Assembly: GCA_964649415.1 (NCBI GenBank)
Contig: CAZYSK010000053.1
Coordinates: 1 to 41,963, forward strand
Direction of reading: 5' to 3'
Length of the DNA: 41,963 nt
Source of the DNA: CAZYSK01 sp964649415
GTDB lineage: Bacteria; Chloroflexota; Anaerolineae; B4-G1
Position 1 is the first letter of the stretch. Every line of letters begins with the position of its first letter. Below are positions 25,096-32,689 of the stretch, one piece after another. Position numbers and translations under genes: made by a program. The notes under the pieces were generated by a model that did not search any database, was not told where the DNA came from, and saw only the letters and a program-made list of their open reading frames with translations.

Positions 25096-27102
25096 TTATC
25101 CCCATTCCCCTTCATCCCCCTTTCCCATCGTGTATTTCTCCCATCCGTGGTACTCCCGCCTCCGTGTCCCCTTGTCCCCGTGTCTCCTTGTCTCCTTGTC
25201 TTGGGTGGACGCGCGCCAGAGGCGGGTGTGGAAGTCGTGGCGCACGATGGCGTAGAGCACGTAGCCGTCGCCGAAGGGCACGGCGTCCAGCAGCTCTAGC
25301 GCGCACTCGGGGCTGTCGTAGTGTTCGCAGGGCGGCAGGCCCTGGCCCGCGTCGACCCACGTCTGGCCCGCGTCGGTGGAGACGGTGAGATCCGCCTCGC
25401 CCCGGGCGTAGATGGCGCGGTCGGCGTCGAAGCGGGGTGAGATCAGGTAGCCCGAGGCGTGCGCCGGCTCGCCGGGCGCGGCGAGCGCCCAACTCCGCCC
25501 CCCGTCCTCCGAGAGATAGACGTCGCCGTCCACCACGGCCACGGCCAGCCGCTCGGTGACGAAGCGGGCGACGATGGGCTCGCCGCTGAAGCTCACGTCA
25601 GCTGGATGGCGCATCCACCCCACGCTCGACTCCGGGGCCCACTCGTAGACGGCGCTCCCGGCCAGGGCGAGCAAGCGACCGCCGGGGGATTCGATAAGCG
25701 CTCGCACGCCCGACACACCCTCCACCCTGGTCCATGAATCGCCGCCGTCCTCGGTGCGATAGATGCGCCCGCTGTAGACCAGGTGGCCCACCCCGCTCCC
25801 GGCGAAGTACGCCGAGAACAGCGGCTCCAGGCGGCGGAAGGAGACCGGCGGCAGCCCGTCGCCCGCCATAGGGTCCCACGACAGGCCGCCATCGCGGGAG
25901 ACGAACAAGGCATCGCGGGTCGTGATGACCAGCACAGGCGCATCTGCATCCCCGACGGCGGCGATATCCGAGATAGCCACCGGCCCGAAATCGCCCTCCG
26001 GCAGCAGGCCCAGCGGCTCCCAGCGCGCCCCACCGGGTGGCAAGCGGAACAGGTGGGCATCGCCGGCGCTCGCATACAGCGCACCATCGGGGACGACGGC
26101 CACCGCCCCCACGGGCGACGCGGGCAAACCGGCGTTGGCATCGGCCCACGTCGCGCCGCCGTCGGTGGAGCGATACAGCCCGCGCATCGTGCCCAGGAGC
26201 AGCGTGCCGTCGGACGTCGCCACAGCCAGCGGCGGGGACGAGAGCCCCTCCGGCAGATCCACGCCCCCAACATCGGCTGGGTTCACGACCTCCAGCGCCG
26301 GATCGGGCGCCGAATCGGCGGGATAGCCGGGGTTGGACACCAGGCGTCCCAGCGGGTCCAATTCGACGCCGGGATCGAAGGGCTCCCAGCTCAGACCGCC
26401 GTCCGTGGAGCGGTAGGCCACGCCGCCCTCGACGGCAGCCCATAAGGTGCGATCGGTGGCGAAGGCAGGCGAGATGGAGAGCCACACGTCAGCGTCGGAG
26501 GCACCGCCCACCTGGGCGACGCGGGACACCTCCTCCCACGTGTCGCCGCCGTCGGCAGAGCGGAACACCAGGCTGCGCCCGTCGGCGGCGAACACGGTCC
26601 CGTCGGTGGCGAAGGCGGGGGAGACGGCCAGGCTGCGCATCCCCCGGTAGATGCTGAGAGAGAGCGTCCAGGTCTGGCCGCCGTCGCCGGAGCGATAGAC
26701 GTCCCTATCGGCGACGACGAAGGCGGTGGCGAGCGTGGCAAACGCGACGTCGTCCACCCACGGGCCGGGCAGGCCCGCGATGGGCAGGGGCTCCCAGGGG
26801 CCGAGAGGGCTGGCGGTGGTGGGCGGGTAGGTTGGGAGAGGGGTGGATTGGGGGGTTGGTAGGGTGGTAGGTTGGTATGTTGGTAGGCTGGTAGATTGGG
26901 GGGTTGACGGGGGAGTGGGTGTGGGGGGCGAGGTCGGGGCCGCGGGTAGGGGCAGGTCCTGTGCCTGCCCGGCCTCGGTGGCGGGTAGGGGCAGGTCTTG
27001 TGCCTGCCCAATCCCGGTGGGAGAGGCGAGACGCGGGGATGGGGAAACGGCGGACGGTGTGGCGGGCGCGCATCCGGCGAGCAGCGCGATAGCCAGACCC
27101 AT
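25096..27102 (-). CDS. BNR/Asp-box beta-propeller lipoprotein
   Basis: This product of about 668 aa starts with a hydrophobic stretch and lipobox (LAIALLAGC, Cys 11), so it is probably an extracytoplasmic lipoprotein. A Pro/Thr-rich linker (about 15-105) leads to eight Asp-box motifs of type S-x-D-x-G-x-T-W (for example RSGDGGQTW, RSADGGDTW, RTEDGGDSW, STDAGQTW), typical of a sialidase/YCF48/VPS10-like propeller. The start is uncertain: the frame runs unbroken into the 87-bp repeat array, and ATG 27102 lacks a basic n-region, so an upstream GTG or an ATG in the array may be used. Two linker segments and the C-terminal tail (QDKETRRHGDKGTRRR) are encoded by dispersed repeats. Confidence 0.75.
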   Translation of the reverse strand: MGLAIALLAGCAPATPSAVSPSPRLASPTGIGQAQDLPLPATEAGQAQDLPLPAAPTSPPTPTPPSTPQSTSLPTYQPTTLPTPQSTPLPTYPPTTASPLGPWEPLPIAGLPGPWVDDVAFATLATAFVVADRDVYRSGDGGQTWTLSLSIYRGMRSLAVSPAFATDGTVFAADGRSLVFRSADGGDTWEEVSRVAQVGGASDADVWLSISPAFATDRTLWAAVEGGVAYRSTDGGLSWEPFDPGVELDPLGRLVSNPGYPADSAPDPALEVVNPADVGGVDLPEGLSSPPLAVATSDGTLLLGTMRGLYRSTDGGATWADANAGLPASPVGAVAVVPDGALYASAGDAHLFRLPPGGARWEPLGLLPEGDFGPVAISDIAAVGDADAPVLVITTRDALFVSRDGGLSWDPMAGDGLPPVSFRRLEPLFSAYFAGSGVGHLVYSGRIYRTEDGGDSWTRVEGVSGVRALIESPGGRLLALAGSAVYEWAPESSVGWMRHPADVSFSGEPIVARFVTERLAVAVVDGDVYLSEDGGRSWALAAPGEPAHASGYLISPRFDADRAIYARGEADLTVSTDAGQTWVDAGQGLPPCEHYDSPECALELLDAVPFGDGYVLYAIVRHDFHTRLWRASTQDKETRRHGDKGTRRREYHGWEKYTMGKGDEGEWG
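26944..27009. repeat. Two copies of the GGGCAGG palindromic repeat within the lipoprotein gene
   Basis: GTAGGGGCAGGTC(C/T)TGTGCCTGCCC occurs at 26947-26970 and, nearly identical, at 26986-27009. The arms GGCAGG and CCTGCC form a hairpin. They translate in frame into two copies of GQAQDLPLPA in the linker. Confidence 0.7.
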
Positions 27103-27542
27103 CACCGTCGTAAACAGACGGTGATGGGCCAGGCTCTTCCCAGCATCAGCTCTTACAGGCCGATGCGCTTGCAGTAGACCGCCGACCATCACCGTCGTAA
27201 ACAGACGGTGCTGGGCCAGGCTCTTCCCAGCATCGGCTCTTACAGGCCGATGCGCTTGCAGTAGACCGCCGACCATCACCGTCGTAAACAGACGGTGCTG
27301 GGCCAGGCTCTTCCCAGCATCGGCTCTTACAGGCCGATGCGCTTGCAGTAGACCGCCGACCATCACCGTCGTAAACANNNNNNNNNNNNNNNNNNNNNNN
27401 NNNNNNNNNNNNNNNNNNNNNNNNNNNNNNNNNNNNNNNNNNNNNNNNNNNNNNNNNNNNNNNNNNNNNNNNNNNNNCTGGGCCAGGCTCTTCCCAGCAT
27501 CGGCTCTTACAGGCCGATGCGCTTGCAGTAGATTAGCAAGAT
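27100..27542. repeat. 87-bp tandem repeat array with three hairpins per unit
   Basis: Units start at 27100, 27187, 27274 and 27361 (period exactly 87 bp); a further partial unit after the gap begins at 27478 and ends near 27533. Units 2 and 3 are identical and unit 1 differs at two positions. In unit 2, CACCGTC/GACGGTG (27190-27196, 27204-27210), CTGGG/CCCAG (27211-27215, 27226-27230) and GCATCGGC/GCCGATGC (27230-27237, 27246-27253) form three adjacent stems. 87 is divisible by 3 and the minus-strand frame is open through the array. Confidence 0.9.
27378..27477. other. Assembly gap of exactly 100 N
   Basis: A run of 100 N lies inside the 87-bp repeat array. The phase of the repeat across the gap is off by 6 bases, so 100 is a placeholder and the true copy number is unknown. 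Confidence 0.98.
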
Positions 27543-27561
27543 AGAACCTGCCGTTCATCAT

Positions 27562-27835
27562 CCGTACTCCGTAGACCGGTCATCGCCGGTCGGTTTGCGG
27601 GTGCCCCGCCCCGGGCGTCGGCACCCGGCCGCCCAAGCGGTACGCCCAGGCCTACCACGAGGGGCGGGGCTATTGTATATTCGCCCGACGGCGTTGACAA
27701 ACCGCCATCGGCCAGGGACAGGCCGCGCCGCTCTTCGGGCAGGCCACCAACGCCAGGCCTGCCCTTGCCTCGGCCCTGCAGCAGCCACCGCGCGGCGGCC
27801 ACCACAAGGCATTTCCGGCCGAACCCGAAGACCGT
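27562..27835 (-). ncRNA. Structured region downstream of the template repeat (possible DGR RNA spacer)
   Basis: No gene is seen in these 274 bases. On the minus strand they directly follow the TR. They contain hairpins such as ACCGG/CCGGT (27575-27590) and GGGTGCC/GGCACCC (27599-27626). In the Bordetella phage DGR, RNA downstream of the TR is needed for reverse-transcriptase binding and cDNA priming; that role here is inferred from position only. Confidence 0.4.
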
Positions 27836-27949
27836 GGGACCCCACCACCCGAAACCCGATGTTGTTGTTCGAGTTGTCGGGATTGTTCCTGTTGTGCGCG
27901 GACACGCGGGCGTTCCTCTGATTGTTGTTCCACGACCCGCCCCGCAAGG
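27836..27949 (-). repeat. DGR template repeat (TR)
   Basis: This 114-bp segment matches the variable repeat 29497-29610 at 102 positions. All 12 differences are at template adenines (sense strand = minus); there are 28 adenines, and none of the 86 other positions differs. It is rich in AAC codons: read in the target frame it gives WNNNQRNARVSAHNR and PDNSNNNIGFRVV, many Asn being adenine-mutable. It lies 27 bases after avd on the same strand. Confidence 0.96.
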
Positions 27950-27976
27950 GTCTCGGCCTGCCCCCGCAAAGCCGCG

Positions 27977-28327
27977 CTACTTCTGCGCGGGATTCGCCTT
28001 TTTCATCCAGCCCCCCAGGAGACAGCCAATCTCGGTCACCTGGGCGGCGGCATACTGATACTGCCTGGGCTTGAGCCACTCCAGGTCACGCGCCAGGCGG
28101 AGGTACTTGCGCACTTTGACTAACTCGACGTCGGCCGCGTGCAGTTTCGAGAGCAGTTTGCGATCGGGGCCCAGCGCCGCCTCGATGATGATCTCGTAGA
28201 AATTCAGCATGCTGTCCTGCAGCCGCTTGGTAAGCACGAAACGCTGGCTACGCGGAAAGGACATCGTGCAGGGAATGAGCCATTGGATAAAATCGTAGGT
28301 ACGCACGAAGACAGGTGATTCGGTCAT
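27977..28327 (-). CDS. avd: DGR accessory variability protein Avd
   Basis: This 116-aa helical protein matches Avd, a four-helix-bundle protein related to S23 intervening-sequence proteins that assembles as a pentamer and binds the DGR reverse transcriptase and template RNA. Visible features are TYDFIQWLIPCTMSFPRSQRF near the N-terminus (split), the FYEIIIEAAL helix, the LRLARDLEWLKPRQY segment, and a basic C-terminus. ATG 28327 overlaps the TGA of the reverse transcriptase gene (ATGA), indicating coupled translation; GGAGG lies just upstream. The TR follows 27 bases later. Confidence 0.93.
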   Translation of the reverse strand: MTESPVFVRTYDFIQWLIPCTMSFPRSQRFVLTKRLQDSMLNFYEIIIEAALGPDRKLLSKLHAADVELVKVRKYLRLARDLEWLKPRQYQYAAAQVTEIGCLLGGWMKKANPAQK

Positions 28328-29394
28328 TGCAAACCTCCAGGCAGGGCAACGGAGCCGAGTATGGCCCGCCGAAGCCCCCAGGTATCGCCAGTGCAGGCGT
28401 GGTTGACCCAACCTTGCACAGCAGCGTCAAGGTCTTCGAACTCCAGTCGCCCCGCGGCGCACTCGGCCACCAGATACCTGAAGCGCCGCTCGAAGTACAC
28501 GCCCTTCCGCCGCTTGAGGCGCCGGTGATCCGGGTAGACGATGAAGCCGAGGAAGGGAATGCCCTCGGTGACCGGGCGCGGCTGGGCGCTGTTCTCGTGG
28601 ATCGTGAGCCGCAAGCGTGCCAGAAACTCGATCGCGGCCGCCCGCCACGTCCACAACCGCCTCTTGTCGTCGGCGAAGAACAGCATATCGTCCACGTAGC
28701 GCACGTAAGCGGGGCACTTCAGCTCGCGCTTGACGAACTGATCGAAGGTGTCGAGGTAGCAGTTCGCCCAGAACTGCGACGTGAGGTTGCCGATGGGCAA
28801 GCCACGGGGCCGGGCGGCGGCCAGGAGGTCGTCGCCGGGGAACCAGGCCATGTCGTACTCCCCAGAGAGCACGCCCACGCCGCTGTCCAGGATGCTGTCT
28901 ACCAGCCACATCACGTCCGGGTCGGCCAGATAGCGGGCCAGGATGCGGCGCAGCGTCGCATGGTCAATCGAGGGGAAGAACTGGCGCACGTCACACGGCA
29001 GGGCATAGCGATAGCGGCGGGCGAAATAGGTGCATCGGTCCAGCGCCCGATGGGTGCCCTTGCCAACCCGGTTGGCGTAGGAGTCGTGGATGAAGCGCGC
29101 CTCGAAGATGGGCTCGATGACGTTGCACAGCGCGTGGTGGACGACGCGGTCGCGGAAAGGGGCCGCGGAGATCAGGCGTCGCTTGGGCTCGTGGATGAGG
29201 AAGGAGTGATAGGGACCAGGATTGTAGGTCTTGTGCTGCAGTTCCTCCTGCAATCCGGTCAGATTGCGCTCGCGGTCGAACTCGAAGGTGGCGGCCGGCT
29301 CCCGCGCGCGCTTGCCCTTGCGGGCGCGACGGTAGGCCAACTCCAGGTTCTCCCAGGCGTGCACCTGGGCGTACAGGTTGCGATACGTCTTCAC
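28324..29394 (-). CDS. DGR reverse transcriptase
   Basis: This 356-aa enzyme copies TR RNA into cDNA with adenine-specific errors. It shows an N-terminal YRNLYAQVHAWENLELAYRR-type helix (split), the PFRDRVVHHAL and DVRQFFPSIDH motifs of retroelement palm/fingers, the DGR-typical GLPIGNLTSQ (198-207, where most RTs have QG), and the catalytic YVDD at 233-236, followed by LGFIVYP. GTG 29394 (MKTYRNLY) is chosen because AGGAGG lies 5 bases upstream; the longer open frame would start inside a perfect palindrome at 29419-29442. It lies between the target gene and avd. Confidence 0.96.
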   Translation of the reverse strand: MKTYRNLYAQVHAWENLELAYRRARKGKRAREPAATFEFDRERNLTGLQEELQHKTYNPGPYHSFLIHEPKRRLISAAPFRDRVVHHALCNVIEPIFEARFIHDSYANRVGKGTHRALDRCTYFARRYRYALPCDVRQFFPSIDHATLRRILARYLADPDVMWLVDSILDSGVGVLSGEYDMAWFPGDDLLAAARPRGLPIGNLTSQFWANCYLDTFDQFVKRELKCPAYVRYVDDMLFFADDKRRLWTWRAAAIEFLARLRLTIHENSAQPRPVTEGIPFLGFIVYPDHRRLKRRKGVYFERRFRYLVAECAAGRLEFEDLDAAVQGWVNHACTGDTWGLRRAILGSVALPGGLQ

Positions 29395-29418
29395 GAACAC
29401 CTCCTGCAATCGGGCGCG

Positions 29419-29442
29419 TTGAGGGGGGCATGCCCCCCTCAA
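29419..29442. promoter_or_regulatory. Perfect 24-bp palindrome between VR gene and reverse transcriptase
   Basis: The arm TTGAGGGGGGCA is followed directly by its complement TGCCCCCCTCAA with no loop. It lies 54 bases past the VR end (29497) and 24 bases before the RT start codon. It may terminate or attenuate transcription, or extrude as a cruciform. In the Bordetella phage DGR a GC-rich hairpin just past the VR stimulates retrohoming; the distance here is larger. Confidence 0.6.
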
Positions 29443-29476
29443 ACTCCCCCCGGTTCAGCAGTCAGAATACCGAACT

Positions 29477-32400
29477 TCAGCATCCAGAACCAGCGGGGGA
29501 CCCCACCACCCGAAACCCGATGTTGTAGTACGAGTAGTCGGGATCGAACCCGTCGTGCGCGGACACGCGGGCGTTCCCCTGATTGCCGTCCCACGACCCG
29601 CCCCGCAAGGCACGATACCGCCGTTCCTCACCAGACCAATTAGCCATCCACTCCCAAACGTTACCCCCCATATCCCAGACGCCGTGCGGCTCACTCCGCC
29701 CCGCCGGATACATCCCCACCGGACTCGTGCCACCAATCCCGCTCTCATCCGTGTTGGCGCAACCCTCACGCCATTCCCGACCCCAGGGGTAGCGATCCCC
29801 CTCAGCACCACCGGCAGCCGCCTCCCACTCTTTCTCCGTGGGCAGTCGCACAGCCAGGGTTCTGCGTTCCAGGTTCAAGGTTTCAAGTGTGCCGTCACGC
29901 CAGACCTGAAAACCGCAACCGGCAACCTGTAGCTTCTCCGCGAGCCAGGCACAATACGCACTCGCCTCGTACCACGATACCCCCACCACAGGGTAGCCCC
30001 GCCGGCTCTTGCCGAAACGGGGATGGTCCCAGTATTCGGGCCGATCAGTACCCCTATCCGACCAACGTCGCTCGCCTCTCTCGCGCCAAACCCATCCATC
30101 ATCGGACCACCAGCCCCTCCCCCGCTCCTCGTACCCGCCAGCGGCGATGAAGCGCTCGAACTGCGCGTTGGTCACCGGGTAGCGCGCCACGTAGATCGGG
30201 GCCTGGGAATTAGGGCCTGGAATTTCGACGAAGGCATCCAGGTCGGGCGGCAGCCAGCCCAGGCGGTCGAGCGTCTCGCCGGCGGCGTAGCGGGTCGGGG
30301 TGAGTATCACTGACGGAATGCGGGGCTCACCGTTGGGATCGGTGTCCTGCATCACGGTAAGCAGTCTCGTGATGACTTCCCTCCAGGCGTCTTCGGGCAC
30401 CAGCCCGGGTCCGATGTCAGCCAGACAGCGGCCGGCCAGTACAACGTTGCCACCGTGCTCGTCAGGTTCGTCGGCGATCTGACGCACCAGGTAGGCAGCC
30501 GCCTCATCCTGTGAATCGATGATGGCCTTGTAGCCCACCGTGAGCAGGACCACCTCGTGCCACTGCGCATCGTCCAGATGCGGACGCAGTGCCTCCCAGG
30601 TGCCAACCACGCTCATCTGCCCCTCCAGCACACAGGCACGGGCAGCCAGGTATTCCTTGAACGTGGGGTGAAAGAAGCCGAACCAGCCCTCGCCTCGCTC
30701 CACCAGCAACCCGGTCTGCCGCTGGCCCAACTCCAGGAACAGATCCGCCGCCCCCTGCGCGGCCTCCAGGTCGCCCTTGAACTGGCGGTCCAGCAGCTTC
30801 ACCAATTGGGCGTGCACGGCGTCTCGTCGGGCGGCCCCCCCGGGTCCGGGGGCGCGCTTCTGCAACCACAGGGCGAGGGGGGCCAAGACTTTGATCTCGC
30901 TGGCGATCCGCAGCGGCCTCCCCACCGGCCCGGCCTCGCTGCGCGCCTCGCGCCAGGTCTCCACCATTGTCTGGATGCACAGGTCGTATAGCTCCACACG
31001 GTGGTCGGGCAGCCGGGTGCCCTTGTAATGAATCAGGGCGATGATGGTAACAAGCAGCGGGTTGCTGGCCAGGCTCTCAACTCTAGAGTCGGCGTGGATC
31101 TCGGTCACCAACCCGGCGGCCTCGTCGTGCCCCTTCTCAAGCGCCATTGCGTCTGGCTGTTCGGGGTCAGCCCAGCGCTGATAGGCCACGCACCACTGCA
31201 CGGCAAAGCGCTCGATCTCCTCTAGGCCAAAGGGACTAAGCGTGAAGGCCTGGAAATCACAGGCCAGCGGCGCTTCATGGTACCCCACGATGCGGCTGGT
31301 GACGACCACCCGGTTTCCTCTGGGCCCGTAGCTGTTGGCCCACGCCTCTACCTGGCGGGCCACGGCCAGCCGGTCGGCGCGACTGCCGACCTCGTCCAGC
31401 CCGTCCAGCAGAAGCAGGACCCGGCCCGACCGGAGCGCGTGCGCGACCAATTGCTCCATTCCCGGCCGATCGAAGCTGCGGGTGTTCCAATAGTGCAACA
31501 CGTAGTCCTCCAGGGAGACCCGCTCCTCCCGCAGCGCCTCGTTGTAGGCCCCCAGTGGGAGGTAGATCGGCAACCATGCCCCAGAGAGCCCCAATCGTTC
31601 GCGGGCGGCCTGCTGGCCCTCGGCCAACGCCAGCGCCACGTATCGAAGGAACGTGGTCTTCCCCGCGCCGGGGTCGCCCAGCACGACCAGGCGGGGCTCC
31701 TCGTGCAGCACGTCCTCGACGGCCAGCCTCTTGCCTCGCTCAGCCCGTTCGCGCAGGCCGGCCTCATCGATCACGTCCACCTCCTCGCACGGTTCAGCCC
31801 GCCCGCCGCCGGAGGGGGCCACGCCCAGCGAGACGTACACCTCGGCCAGGGGCAGTTGCACCTGGGTCTTCGTCTGCACGATGCCGCGGAAATCGAGGCG
31901 GTGGTATGTATTGACCAGGAAGGCCATGTATTCACCCCACAGGGCCCGAAGATCGACAGTGGACCTCTCCAGATCGACGAGCATCACCCTTTGCACGGGA
32001 CGACCATCAGGAAGGTCCACCACAGTCTCCGCCAGGCGGTTCACCCCGGCAGCGATGGAGCGCAAGCGCTTCCGCACGGCGTCCTGGTGCACCAGATCCG
32101 CCAGCGCCCGGTAGTCTTCATCGGCCTGCGCCAGCCCCTGGCGGAACGCCCACAGGAAGCGGGCCAAATCGGGCCGGTGGCGCTGCTCCACGTGCAGCGC
32201 CTGCCGCAGTTCGTCCGGCACCTGCTCCGGCGCCTCGTCTGTCATCGCCAGCGCCGCCGCCACGGTCGAGCGGCGCAGATCGTCCCGCCCGCCCTCGGCC
32301 AGCCGGTGCAGCGCGCCCTTGAGCCGGTAATCCTCGCCCAGGTCCTCCCACTGTCCGGTGGCCCGCGCCGCGGCCTCCACCGCCCCGCGCAGCCTGGCCT

Positions 32401-32557
32401 CGTCCACCCTCGCCTTGTAGCCGCGCAGCATGCGCTCCTTGAGCGCCTCACCGGCCGGTTCCAGAAGCGGCTCGAAGACGATCTTCTCTCCCACGTCGTA
32501 GAGCGCTTTGCCCAACGCAGGCCCTAACGCCGCCAGCAGTGCTGACCAATCAATCAT
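29477..32557 (-). CDS. DGR target: NACHT NTPase with C-terminal FGE-sulfatase/C-type-lectin variable domain
   Basis: This 1026-aa protein has a helical N-terminal region of unknown type (1-about 285), then a NACHT STAND NTPase with Walker A GDPGAGKTT (294-302, K300) and Walker B LLLLDGLDEV (about 377-386). A helical region (about 450-760) leads to an FGE-sulfatase/CLec fold (about 780-1026: ARYPVTNAQFERFI, VVGVSWYEASAYCAWL, RLPTEKEWEAAAGG, NVWEWMANW). Residues about 983-1021 are encoded by the VR; 10 residues differ from the template reading (to D, G, G, D, G, F, D, Y, Y, Y). The second ATG (32557) is chosen because GGGAGGGAG sits at proper distance. It is probably a receptor whose ligand-binding surface is diversified and whose NACHT signals binding; the ligand and effector are unknown. 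Confidence 0.95.
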   Translation of the reverse strand: MIDWSALLAALGPALGKALYDVGEKIVFEPLLEPAGEALKERMLRGYKARVDEARLRGAVEAAARATGQWEDLGEDYRLKGALHRLAEGGRDDLRRSTVAAALAMTDEAPEQVPDELRQALHVEQRHRPDLARFLWAFRQGLAQADEDYRALADLVHQDAVRKRLRSIAAGVNRLAETVVDLPDGRPVQRVMLVDLERSTVDLRALWGEYMAFLVNTYHRLDFRGIVQTKTQVQLPLAEVYVSLGVAPSGGGRAEPCEEVDVIDEAGLRERAERGKRLAVEDVLHEEPRLVVLGDPGAGKTTFLRYVALALAEGQQAARERLGLSGAWLPIYLPLGAYNEALREERVSLEDYVLHYWNTRSFDRPGMEQLVAHALRSGRVLLLLDGLDEVGSRADRLAVARQVEAWANSYGPRGNRVVVTSRIVGYHEAPLACDFQAFTLSPFGLEEIERFAVQWCVAYQRWADPEQPDAMALEKGHDEAAGLVTEIHADSRVESLASNPLLVTIIALIHYKGTRLPDHRVELYDLCIQTMVETWREARSEAGPVGRPLRIASEIKVLAPLALWLQKRAPGPGGAARRDAVHAQLVKLLDRQFKGDLEAAQGAADLFLELGQRQTGLLVERGEGWFGFFHPTFKEYLAARACVLEGQMSVVGTWEALRPHLDDAQWHEVVLLTVGYKAIIDSQDEAAAYLVRQIADEPDEHGGNVVLAGRCLADIGPGLVPEDAWREVITRLLTVMQDTDPNGEPRIPSVILTPTRYAAGETLDRLGWLPPDLDAFVEIPGPNSQAPIYVARYPVTNAQFERFIAAGGYEERGRGWWSDDGWVWRERGERRWSDRGTDRPEYWDHPRFGKSRRGYPVVGVSWYEASAYCAWLAEKLQVAGCGFQVWRDGTLETLNLERRTLAVRLPTEKEWEAAAGGAEGDRYPWGREWREGCANTDESGIGGTSPVGMYPAGRSEPHGVWDMGGNVWEWMANWSGEERRYRALRGGSWDGNQGNARVSAHDGFDPDYSYYNIGFRVVGSPAGSGC
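29497..29610 (-). repeat. DGR variable repeat (VR) with invariant 3' tract (IMH-like)
   Basis: This is the 114-bp partner of the TR at 27836-27949. The 12 substitutions relative to the TR are five A-to-T and seven A-to-G on the sense strand. The sense 3' end (29497-29520) is identical to the TR and GC-rich apart from a few A/T, as expected for the initiation of mutagenic homing site. Identity ends abruptly at both borders. It encodes the C-terminus of the NACHT-FGE protein. Confidence 0.96.
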
Positions 32558-32578
32558 CGGCATCTCCCTCCCACGACC

Positions 32579-32664
32579 GGGCAGGTACAAGACCTGCCCC
32601 TACCTCAGGGCGCGAAGACCGCGCCCCTACAGGACCGGGCAGGTACGAGACCAGCCCCTACCCC
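32579..32664. repeat. Cluster of three GGGCAGG-type palindromic repeats
   Basis: GGGCAGG-TACAAGA-CCTGCCC (32579-32599), GGGCGCG-AAGAC-CGCGCCC (32609-32627) and a degenerate third copy (32637-32664) follow each other, each followed by CCTAC. They belong to the same family as 26944-27009 and 39131-39155 and lie upstream of the NACHT gene. Confidence 0.65.
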
Positions 32665-32689
32665 TCTCGCTTCCTCTCCATCCGCCATT

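Noticed and set aside
27100..27533. CRISPR array
   Set aside because: The whole 87-bp period is conserved between units, with no variable spacers, and no cas genes are present.
27100..27533. Integron cassette array (attC sites)
   Set aside because: The hairpins lack the GTTRRRY core and there is no integrase or set of captured small genes; units are identical rather than separating different cassettes.
27558..28079. Open frame of 173 codons reading through the template repeat as a gene
   Set aside because: It overlaps avd and its Asn-rich part is the TR reading. The TR is a noncoding template and the rest has no family features.
28315..29643. Plus-strand open frame of 442 codons opposite the reverse transcriptase
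   Set aside because: It is a high-GC shadow of the RT and target genes, with no recognisable domain or ribosome-binding site.
29477..32557. Target protein as an active formylglycine-generating enzyme
   Set aside because: The FGE-sulfatase fold is the usual DGR scaffold. The C-terminus is under diversification and the copper-binding cysteine pair expected of active enzymes is not evident.
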